This document shows, piece by piece, positions 36,615 through 45,699 of a stretch of DNA of 64,000 nucleotides. The notes under the pieces are model-generated. The model ran no database searches. It was given only the letters and a program-made list of their open reading frames with translations, and had not been told where the DNA came from. This DNA comes from Sphingomonas sinipercae (lineage in GTDB: Bacteria > Pseudomonadota > Alphaproteobacteria > Sphingomonadales > Sphingomonadaceae): positions 1,198,501-1,262,500 of the forward strand of contig NZ_CP049871.1 of the NCBI RefSeq assembly GCF_011302055.1, read 5' to 3'. A program made the translations under genes and the position numbers. Numbering within the stretch: the stretch's first letter is position 1; each line of letters starts with the position of its first letter.

Positions 36615-37300
36615 TTCTGGTCTTCCATCAATAGCAGGAGGTCGCTCCAGGCCTGAGCCTTTTGCGACGGATGTTTAAGCAGGAAGCGGGGGTGGAAGGT
36701 CGCGACCGTCCGGACGCCTTCGACCGTGTGGACGTGACCGCGCGCCTCCAGGGTCAATTTTCCAAGCAGCGCCTTGGCCGGCCCGTCGCCGAGCAGGAGC
36801 AATCGTTTGGGCCTGGCCAGGGCCACATGCTGCCGCGCGGCCGCGGCGCACGCCGCGAGATCCGCTGCGGACAATTTGGCCCCCGGCGCGTAGAAGCAGC
36901 CCAGGTTGGCGACATAGGCTTGCGCGGGCTCCAGCCCGATCGCGCCCAGCATGCGCTTTGCCAGTTCCCACGCCTCGCCGCCGATCGGCTGCCCGGCCGC
37001 CGCATCGTCGCGGCCCGGCAATTCCGACAACAGCATGATCTCGGCCGCCTCGTCTCCGTTGGGAGCGATCGGCTTCGACCGCGTCGTCCCAAGCGGCGCC
37101 TCGGCGCCGGTCATCCAGCTGCGGAACGTTAGCAAATCGGCGGGCAGGCGCGGCGGAGGAGCAGGTTCCACGGCCACCTCAGTGGGTACTGGCGCGGGCG
37201 CGCGTTGTTCGAGCCAGTTGCGCGGCTCTTCCTGCACGAGGGTGTCGACGCCGCTCTCGAGCCACCAGCGCAGCGCGCTCGCAGCCTCGGCCTCGCTCAT
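36611..37300 (-). CDS. uracil-DNA glycosylase superfamily protein lacking Fe-S cysteines
   Basis: The 229-residue protein resembles family 4 [23 protein letters not shown] (motif A region), [27 protein letters not shown] and [14 protein letters not shown] (motif B). Family 4 enzymes carry four cysteines for a [4Fe-4S] cluster; here the N-terminal pair is absent ([15 protein letters not shown] at that place) and only two Cys remain in the protein, so no cluster is expected. Base-excision repair of uracil is possible but unproven. ATG 37300 is preferred; ATG 37321 overlaps the divergent ETF-QO upstream frame. Confidence 0.75.
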   Translation of the reverse strand: MSEAEAASALRWWLESGVDTLVQEEPRNWLEQRAPAPVPTEVAVEPAPPPRLPADLLTFRSWMTGAEAPLGTTRSKPIAPNGDEAAEIMLLSELPGRDDAAAGQPIGGEAWELAKRMLGAIGLEPAQAYVANLGCFYAPGAKLSAADLAACAAAARQHVALARPKRLLLLGDGPAKALLGKLTLEARGHVHTVEGVRTVATFHPRFLLKHPSQKAQAWSDLLLLMEDQK

Positions 37301-37415
37301 CGCAACCCGATCCCCACCCATGAACCAGACCTTCGCCACCATTGACCTGATGGTCAAGGAATTGGCAGTGCATGGCAAAGCCAAACTGCCCCGGCCCCGC
37401 GACGAGAGGTTCCAA

Positions 37416-39059
37416 GTGAGCGAACGCGAATCCATGCACTATGACGTGGTCATTGTCGGCGGCGGCCCGGCGGGGCTGTCGGCGGCAATCCGCCTGAAAC
37501 AGCTGGCCAGCGAAGCGGGACGCGAAGTCGGCGTCTGCGTCCTGGAAAAGGGCAGCGAGATCGGGGCGCACATCCTGTCGGGGGCGGTGATCGACCCGAA
37601 GGCGCTCGACGAACTCATTCCCGATTGGGCGGACAAGGGTTCGCCGCTCACGGTGCCGGTGACCGAGAACCATCATTGGCTGCTGACCAAGACAGGCAAG
37701 TTCGGAATCCCGCATGCCTTCCTGCCGCCCTTCATGCGCAACAAGGGCACGTATACGCTCAGCCTCGGCAACTTCTGCCGCTGGCTCGCCGGGCAGGCCG
37801 AGGAGCTCGGGGTCGAAATCTTCCCGGGCTTCGCCGCCGCCGAAGTGCTGTTCAACGACGATGGCTCGGTCAAAGGCGTGGCGACCGGCGACATGGGCAT
37901 CGCCCGCGACGGCAGCAGGCGCGCCGATTACCAGCCGGGTATCGAGCTTCACGCCCGCTATACGTTTTTCGCAGAGGGCGCGCGCGGTCACCTGACCAAG
38001 GAACTGACCCGCATCTTCGACCTTCGCAAGGATAGCGGTCCGCAGGTTTACGGCATTGGTATCAAGGAATTATGGGATGTTCCTGCGGAGAAGCATAAGC
38101 CCGGGCGAGTGATTCACACGCAAGGCTGGCCGCTCGACGACGCTTGGGGCGGGGGTTTCCTCTATCACCAGGACAATGGGCAGGTCGCGCTCGGCTTCGT
38201 CGTCGCGCTCGACTATGAAAACCCTTACCTTTCACCCTTCGAGGAATTCCAGCGTTGGAAGACCCACCCGTCGATCGGCGCCGAAATCGAGGGCGGCCGC
38301 CGCGTCTCTTACGGTGCGCGCGCGATCAACGAGGGCGGGTACCAGTCCATTCCAAAGCTGGTCTTCCCCGGCGGCGCGCTGATCGGCTGTTCCGCGGGCT
38401 TTGTGAACGTCCCGCGGATCAAGGGCACGCATACGGCGATGAAATCGGGCATGCTCGCGGCCGAGGCCGCCTTTGCAGCGCTGGCCGGCGAGAACGCGAA
38501 CACGCTCGACGGATATGAGCAGGCGCTGCACGCCAGCTGGGTGACCAAGGAGCTGAAGACGGTCCGGAATGCGCAGCCGGCCGTCGCCCACTTCGGCGGC
38601 ACGCTCGGCACGCTCTACGCGGGGCTGGACATGTGGCTGGCGCACCTGGGGATCCGGATGCCGTGGACGTTGAAGCACAAGCCCGACCACAGCACCCTGC
38701 GTCGCAAGCAGGACGTCCGGCCGATCGCCTATCCCAAGCCGGACGGGGTGATCACCTTCGACAAGCTTTCATCGGTCTTCCTGTCGAACACCAACCATGA
38801 GGAAGACCAGCCGGTTCATCTGACGCTCAAGGACGCCGACATACCCGTCGCCGTGAATTTGGCCGAATATGCCGGACCGGAGCAGCGTTACTGTCCGGCG
38901 GGCGTTTACGAATATGTCGAGGAGGGTGGGCGTCCGCGCCTGCAGATCAATGCCCAAAATTGCGTCCACTGCAAAACCTGCGACATCAAGGACCCGACCC
39001 AGAACATCAACTGGGTCGTCCCCGAAGGTGGCGGAGGGCCGAATTATCCCAACATGTAA
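37416..39059 (+). CDS. electron-transfer flavoprotein:ubiquinone oxidoreductase
   Basis: The 547-residue inner-membrane FAD/[4Fe-4S] protein passes electrons from ETF to ubiquinone in fatty-acid and amino-acid oxidation. It begins [20 protein letters not shown] (FAD dinucleotide fold), has [20 protein letters not shown] in the middle and a C-terminal ferredoxin-like domain with YCPAGVYEY and [13 protein letters not shown] (four cluster cysteines). GTG 37416 has GAGAGG six bases upstream and matches the family N-terminus; ATG 37320 is an upstream alternative. Confidence 0.95.
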   Translation: MSERESMHYDVVIVGGGPAGLSAAIRLKQLASEAGREVGVCVLEKGSEIGAHILSGAVIDPKALDELIPDWADKGSPLTVPVTENHHWLLTKTGKFGIPHAFLPPFMRNKGTYTLSLGNFCRWLAGQAEELGVEIFPGFAAAEVLFNDDGSVKGVATGDMGIARDGSRRADYQPGIELHARYTFFAEGARGHLTKELTRIFDLRKDSGPQVYGIGIKELWDVPAEKHKPGRVIHTQGWPLDDAWGGGFLYHQDNGQVALGFVVALDYENPYLSPFEEFQRWKTHPSIGAEIEGGRRVSYGARAINEGGYQSIPKLVFPGGALIGCSAGFVNVPRIKGTHTAMKSGMLAAEAAFAALAGENANTLDGYEQALHASWVTKELKTVRNAQPAVAHFGGTLGTLYAGLDMWLAHLGIRMPWTLKHKPDHSTLRRKQDVRPIAYPKPDGVITFDKLSSVFLSNTNHEEDQPVHLTLKDADIPVAVNLAEYAGPEQRYCPAGVYEYVEEGGRPRLQINAQNCVHCKTCDIKDPTQNINWVVPEGGGGPNYPNM

Positions 39060-40689
39060 GCTGCTCCTCGCCTCAGCCGCGGTCGCCTTGCTGCCTGCGG
39101 CCGCGCACGCTTCCGCCCCGATGAGCCCGGGGACGGCCTATGTGAAGGCGCGGGCGGCGGCGATCGGCGGCGACCATGGAGAAGCCGCAGAGCTTTACGC
39201 CGCCCTTGTCCGCTCGTCGGGCGACAAGGACTTGGTCGCCCGGGCGGTCAGCGAGGCGATCAGCGCCGGCAATATGCCGCTTGCTCTGCAGCTGATCCGT
39301 TCGACGCCCGGCGGTGTCCGCTCGATCGATGGCAAGCTGCTGCAGGTCGCGGATTCGCTTCGCCGCCGGCAATATGCCGAAGCCTCGGCTCTGTTGGCCG
39401 ACAAGGAAGTCGATCTTAGTTTCTGGTTGCCGCTGGTGCAGGCGTGGAGCGCTGCGGAGACGGGCAATGCCGGCGCGGCGGCCTCGGTGCTTCGCGCAGT
39501 GCCCAAGACTAGCGCGCTGGGCAGCTTCGTCGACGAACAGATTGCGCTGATCCTGCTCCGGCTCGGCCGCAGTACGGAAGCCGAGCCTTTTGCCGAGCAA
39601 GCTTTGTTGAAGGCGGGTCCGCGCGAATCTCGGGTGCGGCTGGCGCTTGCGGCTGGCTATGATGCGGCCAAGGACCGGACACGCGCGCTCGCCGTGCTTG
39701 CCGGGGCCAAGGGATCGTCGAGCATCCTCCAGCGCGCGCTCGAAGGCGGCAACCTCAAAGGCGCGCGCATCGATTCTGCCGCCAAGGCTTATTCGGAGCA
39801 GCTCGTCGCGCTCGCGCTGGAAATGCGCCGCTCCAATCCGCGTGGGGCGCCGGTCAATGTCCTCCAGGTGGCCCGCTACGCAGCGCCTGAAAACAGCTCT
39901 GCCACGGTGTTGCTCGGCTCGCTGCTGGCCAGCGTCGACAGGACCGAGGACGCCGTCGCCGTCTTGCGATCGATCGATCCCAACGATGCCTTCGCCCCCG
40001 AGGCACTCGACGCACAGGTGCGCGCATTGACCAAGGCCGAGCGCGTGCCGGAAGCCATGGCTCTCGCGCAGCGTAGCGTCGCCCGGAAAAATGCCAGCAG
40101 CGACGATTTCGCGCGGCTTGGCGACGTGCTCGCCGACCTGAAGCGGTTCGGCGAGGCCGCCGATGCCTATCGCCGCGCCGTTGCGCTTACGCCGGCAGGC
40201 CAGGGCGATCAGCGTTGGCCGCTGCTGCTGTTGCAAGCCAGTGCATTGGAATCGGCCGGTCGTTGGCCGGAAGCCAAAGTCGCCTTGGTCGAAGCGCTCG
40301 GCCTTGCCCCGGACGAGCCGGCTTTGCTCAACTTCCTGGGCTATGCGAAGCTTGAGCATGGCGAGGATCTGGAGGCTGCCGAAGCGATGATCCGCAAGGC
40401 CAGCGAGCTTGTCCCGGACGATGCTTCGATCACCGATTCGCTTGGTTGGGCATTGTTCAAGCGCGGGCGCACCGAAGAAGCGATCAAGCTGTTGCAGGCG
40501 GCTGCCGTCGGCGACCCGGCCCAGGCGGAAATCCACGAGCATTTGGGCGACGCGTTGTTCACCGCCGGGCGCCGGTTCGAAGCGCGCTTCGCCTGGGAAG
40601 CGGCGCTTAGCACCGCCGACGACGAGGACAGCACTCGGCTGAAATCGAAGCTTGCCACCGGCCTCACTCCGGCGACGGCCGCGCGTTGA
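39046..40689 (+). CDS. secreted TPR-repeat protein, start codon uncertain
   Basis: The protein (about 540 residues) has a signal peptide core ([20 protein letters not shown]) and tetratricopeptide repeats throughout, clearest near the C-terminus ([20 protein letters not shown], then [20 protein letters not shown] and [20 protein letters not shown]). TPR proteins mediate protein contacts, here probably in the periplasm or envelope. No ATG/GTG/TTG sits just before the signal core. The best in-frame choices are ATT 39043 or ATC 39046 behind GGAGGG, or a distant ATG at 38950. One base fewer at 39057 would create ATG-AAG-CTG-CTC, an ideal start. Overlaps the ETF-QO 3' end. Confidence 0.8.
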   Translation: MPTCKLLLASAAVALLPAAAHASAPMSPGTAYVKARAAAIGGDHGEAAELYAALVRSSGDKDLVARAVSEAISAGNMPLALQLIRSTPGGVRSIDGKLLQVADSLRRRQYAEASALLADKEVDLSFWLPLVQAWSAAETGNAGAAASVLRAVPKTSALGSFVDEQIALILLRLGRSTEAEPFAEQALLKAGPRESRVRLALAAGYDAAKDRTRALAVLAGAKGSSSILQRALEGGNLKGARIDSAAKAYSEQLVALALEMRRSNPRGAPVNVLQVARYAAPENSSATVLLGSLLASVDRTEDAVAVLRSIDPNDAFAPEALDAQVRALTKAERVPEAMALAQRSVARKNASSDDFARLGDVLADLKRFGEAADAYRRAVALTPAGQGDQRWPLLLLQASALESAGRWPEAKVALVEALGLAPDEPALLNFLGYAKLEHGEDLEAAEAMIRKASELVPDDASITDSLGWALFKRGRTEEAIKLLQAAAVGDPAQAEIHEHLGDALFTAGRRFEARFAWEAALSTADDEDSTRLKSKLATGLTPATAAR

Positions 40690-41492
40690 GCGACCGCGAA
40701 GTCGCCTTCGCGAAGATCAACCTGGCGCTTCACGTCCGTTCGCGTCGCCCCGACGGCTATCATGACATCGAAACCGTCTTCGCCTTTTGTGAAGACGGCG
40801 ACCTGCTGACGGTCCGGCCTTCCGACGAACTGGCGCTGACAGTCAGCGGGCCATTCGCGGGTGCGCTATCCGTGCCCTTCAACCTGGTGATGCAGGCAGC
40901 GCTTCGGCTTCAACAATCCACGCCGGGCGCGCCCGGCGCTGCAATCCATCTCGAAAAGCTGCTTCCGGTCGCGGCCGGCTTGGGCGGGGGGTCGGCCGAT
41001 GCCGCCGCGGCCCTGCGCCTGCTTCAGCGGCAATGGGATTCACCGCAAGGTGAAGCTTCGCTTGACGAAATTGCCGGCAAGCTTGGGGCCGACGTTCCCG
41101 CCTGCCTGGCCTCCGAACCGGCGATGGGTCGAGGCCGCGGCGACGAGCTCGACCGGGTCGATCCTGGCCTGTCCGGAACGCCGGTGCTCCTGGTCAATCC
41201 CCGTGTCGAGCTGTCGACCGAGCAAGTGTTCAAGGCCTGGGACGGCGTCGATCGCGGGCCGCTTGAGGACTGGCGGTCGGGCCGCAACGACCTTGAAGCC
41301 GCAGCAGGGGCGCTCGCTCCCCAAATCCGCGGCATTCTCGCCTGGCTCGCGATCCAGCCGGGCGCGGAACTGGCGCGCATGTCGGGCAGCGGCGCGACCT
41401 GCTTTGCATTCTTCGCCAGCGACGCGGATCGCGACCGGGCCGCGGAAGCCGTCCCGCGTGAATGGTGGCGCCTCGCAACCCGTCTGCGCTAA
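40686..41492 (+). CDS. ispE: 4-diphosphocytidyl-2-C-methyl-D-erythritol kinase
   Basis: The 268-residue GHMP kinase acts in the fourth step of the MEP isoprenoid pathway. It shows VAFAKINLALHVRSRRPDGYHD at the N-terminus (substrate Lys), the ATP loop LLPVAAGLGGGSADAAAALR, and ARMSGSGATCFAFF near the end. TTG 40686 overlaps the TPR-gene stop (TTGA). ispDF, for adjacent steps, lies at 61.7 kb. Confidence 0.95.
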   Translation: MSDREVAFAKINLALHVRSRRPDGYHDIETVFAFCEDGDLLTVRPSDELALTVSGPFAGALSVPFNLVMQAALRLQQSTPGAPGAAIHLEKLLPVAAGLGGGSADAAAALRLLQRQWDSPQGEASLDEIAGKLGADVPACLASEPAMGRGRGDELDRVDPGLSGTPVLLVNPRVELSTEQVFKAWDGVDRGPLEDWRSGRNDLEAAAGALAPQIRGILAWLAIQPGAELARMSGSGATCFAFFASDADRDRAAEAVPREWWRLATRLR

Positions 41493-41500
41493 GCGCAAGC

Positions 41501-42865
41501 ATGATCCAGCGACCGATTCTTGCGTCGTCCTTCATTCGGACGTCGGAACAGCGCGCGATCGACGGCGGCGCCAGCGTCGAGCAGTTGATGGAACGGGCAG
41601 GGACCGCCTTGGCCGAGGCTGTGGTCCGCTACATCGCGAAGGCGCCGGTGCTGTTGCTGTGCGGTCCGGGGAACAATGGCGGCGATGGATATGTGGCGGC
41701 GCGCCTGCTTGCCGACCGGGGTGTCCATGTCCGGGTCGCCGCGCTCGGCGAAGCGCGAAGCGAAGCCGCGGTTCGGGCCAGAGACCGTTTCGCCGGGACC
41801 GTAGAAACGCTCACGGCTGAAACGATGACCGGCCCCGTGGTCGTCGACGCCCTGTTTGGGACCGGCATGTCCCGCGGCCTCGAAGCGGCTGCCGAACACC
41901 AGTTTCTCCGGCTGTGCGAGGCCGCTAAGGTGCGCATCGCCTGCGACTTGCCGACCGGCGTGCACAGCGACAGCGGCGCGCTTTTGAACGCTGTCCCTGA
42001 CTTCGACCTGACCGTTGCCTTCGGCGCGCTCAAGCCGGCGCACCGGTTGATGCCGTCAATGGCGCATTGCGGCCGCGTCGTGGTCGGCGACATCGGCATC
42101 GAGACGCAAAGCGACTGGTTCGAGATCGGTCGGCCGAACCTCCCGCCGCTCGATCGGGCCGGCCACAAATATTCGCGCGGCCTCGTCCATCTCCTGGCCG
42201 GCAAGATGCCTGGCGCCATCGCCTTGGCGGCGACCGCCGCGGCGCGGGCAGGGGCGGGCTATGTCCGCGTCAGCACCTCGCGCAGCATCGACGGGTTGCC
42301 TGCGGCAATCGTCCAGACCGACACTGCGCCGGTCAACGACCCGCGTATCGGCTGCATTCTCGTCGGGCCCGGCATGGGCGACCTGCCGCAGGTCCTGACG
42401 CTCGCACTGACGTCGCACGCGCCCAAGGTAATCGATGCGGACGCGATTGGCGCGCTTGGCGAGCCAGAGCGCCTGCGCGGGCAGGACGCGATCATCACCC
42501 CGCACGCCGGCGAGTTCGCGGCGCTGTTCGGCGACGTGCAGGGCAGCAAGGCAGAACAGGCGCTCGCGGCAGCGCAGCGGTCCGGTGCCGTCGTCATCTA
42601 CAAGGGGCCGGATACGCTGGTCGCCGCACCCGACGGGCGGCTCGGCTTCGCGCCACCGGCGCCGCCTTGGCTGGCCACTGCCGGGACCGGCGATGTGCTC
42701 GCTGGAATGGCCGCCGCACTGCGCGCGCAGGGCCTGCAGTCGTTCGAAGCGGCGTGCGCGGCAGTCTGGCTACATGGCCGCGCCGCCGAGGCTGCCGGGC
42801 CGTTTATGATTGCCGACGACCTCGCCGCCGCCATTCCCGCCGCGCTGGCGCTCCGCGATGGCTGA
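41501..42865 (+). CDS. nnr: bifunctional NAD(P)H-hydrate epimerase/dehydratase
   Basis: The 454-residue metabolite-repair enzyme. N-terminal YjeF epimerase domain (about 1-205) with LLCGPGNNGGDGYVAARLL and ACDLPTGVHSDSG; C-terminal ribokinase-like dehydratase domain (about 220-454) with GPGMGD, VIDADAIGAL, ITPHAGEFAALFG and ATAGTGDVLAGM. Together they repair hydrated NADH/NADPH using ADP or ATP. Length matches E. coli Nnr slightly shortened. Its stop overlaps the rRNA methyltransferase start. Confidence 0.95.
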   Translation: MIQRPILASSFIRTSEQRAIDGGASVEQLMERAGTALAEAVVRYIAKAPVLLLCGPGNNGGDGYVAARLLADRGVHVRVAALGEARSEAAVRARDRFAGTVETLTAETMTGPVVVDALFGTGMSRGLEAAAEHQFLRLCEAAKVRIACDLPTGVHSDSGALLNAVPDFDLTVAFGALKPAHRLMPSMAHCGRVVVGDIGIETQSDWFEIGRPNLPPLDRAGHKYSRGLVHLLAGKMPGAIALAATAAARAGAGYVRVSTSRSIDGLPAAIVQTDTAPVNDPRIGCILVGPGMGDLPQVLTLALTSHAPKVIDADAIGALGEPERLRGQDAIITPHAGEFAALFGDVQGSKAEQALAAAQRSGAVVIYKGPDTLVAAPDGRLGFAPPAPPWLATAGTGDVLAGMAAALRAQGLQSFEAACAAVWLHGRAAEAAGPFMIADDLAAAIPAALALRDG

Positions 42866-44060
42866 AGAGATTATCCGGATTGCGGCGCGCGGCGACGGAG
42901 TCACGCAGAGCGGACGCCACGTCGCCTTCGCCGCGCCCGGTGACCGAATCCACGACGACGGGACGCTGGAACATGGTCCTCACCACCAGGCGCCGCCATG
43001 CCGTCACTTCCCGGAATGCGGCGGCTGCCAGCTCCAGCACGTCAACGATGCGGCATACCGCAATTACCTCGCGTCGCGGATCCAAACCGCGCTCGCGCAG
43101 CACGATCTCGTCACCGATATCCGCGAGCCGCATTTGTCCCCGCCCAACAGCCGACGGCGGGCGACGCTGCGCGCGCTGAAGGTCGGGCAGGGGGTCCTGC
43201 TCGGTTTCAACGCCGCCAAGTCGCACCGAATCGTCGACATGCGGGAAAATCACATCCTTCGGCGCGAACTGCTGGCGCTGCTCGAACCCTTGCGTCGACT
43301 GCTCGCCGAGCTGCTGCAACCCAAGCGGACTGCCGAAGTGCAACTAACCCTGATCGACCAGGGCGTGGACGTGCTCTTCAAAAACGTCGCCGCGGACGGC
43401 CTGCAGTCGATCGAGGCGCTGAGCGCTTTTGCCGAAGATCAGGGTATCGCGCGCCTGTCGCTCGACAACGGGCTTGGCCCCGAGACCATGTTCGAGCCGA
43501 ACCCGGCAACGATCGAGATGTCGGGCGTCCGAGTGCCGTTCCCGCATGGCGGCTTCCTGCAGGCCACTGCTGACGGCGAAGCAGCGCTGGTGGCGGCGGT
43601 CCGCGACATCGTCGCCGACACGAACTCCGCCGCCGACCTGTTCGCCGGCCTGGGGACGTTCGCACTGGCGCTTCCGGGCCACGTCTACGCTGCGGAAGCC
43701 GGCCGGGACGCCGCCCTGGCCCTCAAGCGCGCCGCGCCCAGGATCGCGGTCGATCATCGCGACCTCTACCGTAGGCCGCTCGATCCGTCCGAGCTAAACC
43801 GCTTTGCCGCGGTCATCCTCGATCCGCCCCGGTCCGGCGCGGCTGAGCAAGTGGCGGCGCTCGTAAGTTCGTCGGTGGAGCGGATCGCTTACGTCAGCTG
43901 CAACCCTGCAACGTTTGCGCGCGACGCGCGAACCCTGGTCGACGGCGGCTATCGACTCGAATGGATCAAGCCGGTCGGCCAGTTCCGCTGGTCGACCCAC
44001 GTCGAGCTTGCGGCGGCGTTCAGCCGAGCAGGCGGATCGCCGCGTGGATCGTCAGGCTGA
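42858..44060 (+). CDS. RlmD/TrmA-family m5U RNA methyltransferase
   Basis: The 400-residue class I methyltransferase has the cluster cysteines C48, C54 and C57 (PPCRHFPECGGCQLQHV), a SAM-binding region SAADLFAGLGTFALAL, catalytic base region VILDPPRSGAAEQV and the nucleophile Cys in YVSCNPATFARDA. It would methylate a uridine C5 in 23S rRNA; RlmC- or RlmD-type specificity cannot be told. The N-terminal TRAM domain is short. The 3' end overlaps the convergent MAPEG gene by 41 bases. Confidence 0.9.
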   Translation: MAEEIIRIAARGDGVTQSGRHVAFAAPGDRIHDDGTLEHGPHHQAPPCRHFPECGGCQLQHVNDAAYRNYLASRIQTALAQHDLVTDIREPHLSPPNSRRRATLRALKVGQGVLLGFNAAKSHRIVDMRENHILRRELLALLEPLRRLLAELLQPKRTAEVQLTLIDQGVDVLFKNVAADGLQSIEALSAFAEDQGIARLSLDNGLGPETMFEPNPATIEMSGVRVPFPHGGFLQATADGEAALVAAVRDIVADTNSAADLFAGLGTFALALPGHVYAAEAGRDAALALKRAAPRIAVDHRDLYRRPLDPSELNRFAAVILDPPRSGAAEQVAALVSSSVERIAYVSCNPATFARDARTLVDGGYRLEWIKPVGQFRWSTHVELAAAFSRAGGSPRGSSG

Positions 44061-44454
44061 GCAGGCACAAGGTGCTCAGTGCAAAGGCGACCAAGCGATA
44101 GCGCACGATGTTCACCGTGCCCTGGATCAGGCTGTGGACGATGCGCAAGGCGACATAGCCCCACGCCAGCCAGACGTTGATCGGATCGTCGAAGCCCATC
44201 AGCACCAGCGCAAAGACGATCGCGTAAAAGATCGTCGGTTGCTCGACCAGGTGCATGTAGTTGTGGGCTTTCCACTGCGCTTCGGGGCGGGCGTGCGGCT
44301 CCAGGTCGACGCCGCGCGACCCGTTCGGGATGCTCGCCCGGGTGATCCCCAGGCGCTTGAACTCGCCGGCCCGGGCAATCGCCATCCAGACAAGCACGAT
44401 TAACGTCCAACCGACCAGCGCGACCACCGGCCCGAGCAACGGACTTGGCTGCAT
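44020..44454 (-). CDS. MAPEG-family membrane protein
   Basis: A 144-residue four-helix inner-membrane protein (helices near 7-28, 72-88, 91-110 and 120-140). The segment KAHNYMHLVEQPTIFYAIVF is the MAPEG signature, a family that includes membrane glutathione transferases. Activity is unknown. The ribosome-binding site GGGGGGAGGG is embedded in the 3' arm of the upstream terminator, with TTTTTC between it and the ATG. Confidence 0.88.
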   Translation of the reverse strand: MQPSPLLGPVVALVGWTLIVLVWMAIARAGEFKRLGITRASIPNGSRGVDLEPHARPEAQWKAHNYMHLVEQPTIFYAIVFALVLMGFDDPINVWLAWGYVALRIVHSLIQGTVNIVRYRLVAFALSTLCLLSLTIHAAIRLLG

Positions 44455-44455
44455 G

Positions 44456-44490
44456 AAAAACCCTCCCCCCGATAATGTCGGGAGGAGGGT
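44456..44490 (-). terminator. intrinsic terminator overlapping the MAPEG ribosome-binding site
   Basis: On the minus strand a 13-bp stem (ACCCTCCTCCCGA with TCGGGGGGAGGGT, one mismatch) closes a CATTA loop and is followed by five T residues, then C and the MAPEG ATG at 44454. It lies 26 bases after the stop of the deoxyhypusine-synthase-like gene. Because the purine-rich 3' arm is also the Shine-Dalgarno of the next gene, termination or folding would also block MAPEG translation. Confidence 0.8.
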
Positions 44491-44516
44491 GCTTCACTTC
44501 GTTTCGGCTTGCAACC

Positions 44517-45575
44517 TTAGTCGAAGAGTTTGGCGAAGCGGCGCTTCTCGCGCGTTTTCCAGGCCCCGCGGTGCCAGGCGTCGCTGGCCAGCAGCGGCAG
44601 CACCGACGTCGCTTCGGCGAACACCATCTGCTCCATCGCCGTCGACACCTTGCCCCAGCTCGCCGCTTCCTGGAGGGTAGAAGAGGAACAGGCGCCGTCC
44701 CGCACGTCGGCCACCGTGATCTGCACCGCATATTTGTGCACTTCGACATCGTCGTGTCCCAGGATTTCCGCGCACACGACCGTGTCCTGCGTGAAGTTCT
44801 TCGGCACGCCCCCGCCGATCATCAGCAGGCCAGTGGTGCCGGCCTTGATCTTGATGTCGGTCAGCTCGCGGAAGTCGGCGATGGCGTCGAGCACCATATA
44901 ATGCCCGCCGCGCTTCATCGCGTCGACCTGGTGCTTGACCAGGCCGAAGCCGGCCGAGCTGTCTACGAAGGCCGGGCAGAAAATCGGCACGTCATGCTCG
45001 TAAGCGAGCTGGACCAGGCTGCCTTCCTTCTTGGCGTTACCCTCGCTCAGCCACTTGCCCATCTCCTTGATGAACTCGCGGCTCGAATAGGGGCGCGGCT
45101 CCAGGCTGTCGGCGATCTTGCCGATGGTGAAGTCGGTTTCCTGCAGCTTTTCTTCGTCGATGTAGGTGTCGTAGATGCGGTCGATGTAGAGCGAACGCAG
45201 CGTATCATCGTCAGGAATTTCATTGGCTTGGAAGTGCTTGTGACCAAGCGCTTCGAAGAAATCCATGTCGACGACGGTGGCTCCGGTGGCGACGATCGCA
45301 TCGACCATGTTGGACCGGACGAGCTCGGCATACAGGTCCATGCAGCCGCCGGCCGAAGTCGAACCGGCGATGACCAGGATGATCGAACACTCCTTGTCCT
45401 CCAGCATCTGGTTGTAGATGCCGGTGGCCCGCGACAGGTCGCGGCTGGTGAAGCTCATCTTGCCCATCGCCTCGACGATCGGGCGCGCGTCGAACTTGGT
45501 GATGTCGATATGCTCGACCGGACTCGACAGCAGCTCCGCCTTGCGGGTGTCGTTGATCTTCGAATTCGCAGTCAT
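44517..45575 (-). CDS. deoxyhypusine synthase-like polyamine enzyme
   Basis: The 352-residue protein belongs to the DHS superfamily: IILVIAGSTSAGGCMDLYAE (NAD-binding), FCPAFVDSSAGFGLV, and MIGGGVPKNFTQD with the conserved active-site Lys that forms the imine with aminobutyl groups. Bacteria lack eIF5A, so the protein should act on free polyamines, for example making homospermidine from putrescine or spermidine. The adjacent decarboxylase on the same strand supports this. ATG 45575 has GGAG seven bases upstream. Confidence 0.88.
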   Translation of the reverse strand: MTANSKINDTRKAELLSSPVEHIDITKFDARPIVEAMGKMSFTSRDLSRATGIYNQMLEDKECSIILVIAGSTSAGGCMDLYAELVRSNMVDAIVATGATVVDMDFFEALGHKHFQANEIPDDDTLRSLYIDRIYDTYIDEEKLQETDFTIGKIADSLEPRPYSSREFIKEMGKWLSEGNAKKEGSLVQLAYEHDVPIFCPAFVDSSAGFGLVKHQVDAMKRGGHYMVLDAIADFRELTDIKIKAGTTGLLMIGGGVPKNFTQDTVVCAEILGHDDVEVHKYAVQITVADVRDGACSSSTLQEAASWGKVSTAMEQMVFAEATSVLPLLASDAWHRGAWKTREKRRFAKLFD

Positions 45576-45647
45576 GTCGAAACTCCAATGGTCCCCGCCC
45601 GCACCTGGCGAGCGAGGTCAGAGGCCTGTCGTTACCGTTCAGGAGGG

Positions 45648-45694
45648 GACAGCCTCACCCTCCGCTTGGCCTCAGGTCGAAACCCGAGGCTGTC
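45648..45694 (-). promoter_or_regulatory. two mutually exclusive hairpins between polyamine genes
   Basis: In the 124-base gap between the decarboxylase stop (45700) and the next start (45575), GACAGCCTC (minus strand, 45694-45686) can pair perfectly with GAGGCTGTC (45656-45648). Alternatively CCTCGGGT (45689-45682) pairs with ACCTGAGG (45677-45670) over a TTCG loop, 8 bp with one G-U. Both need bases 45686-45689, so they exclude each other. This could be an attenuator or simply a terminator region; no T run follows. Confidence 0.4.
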
Positions 45695-45699
45695 TCGTT

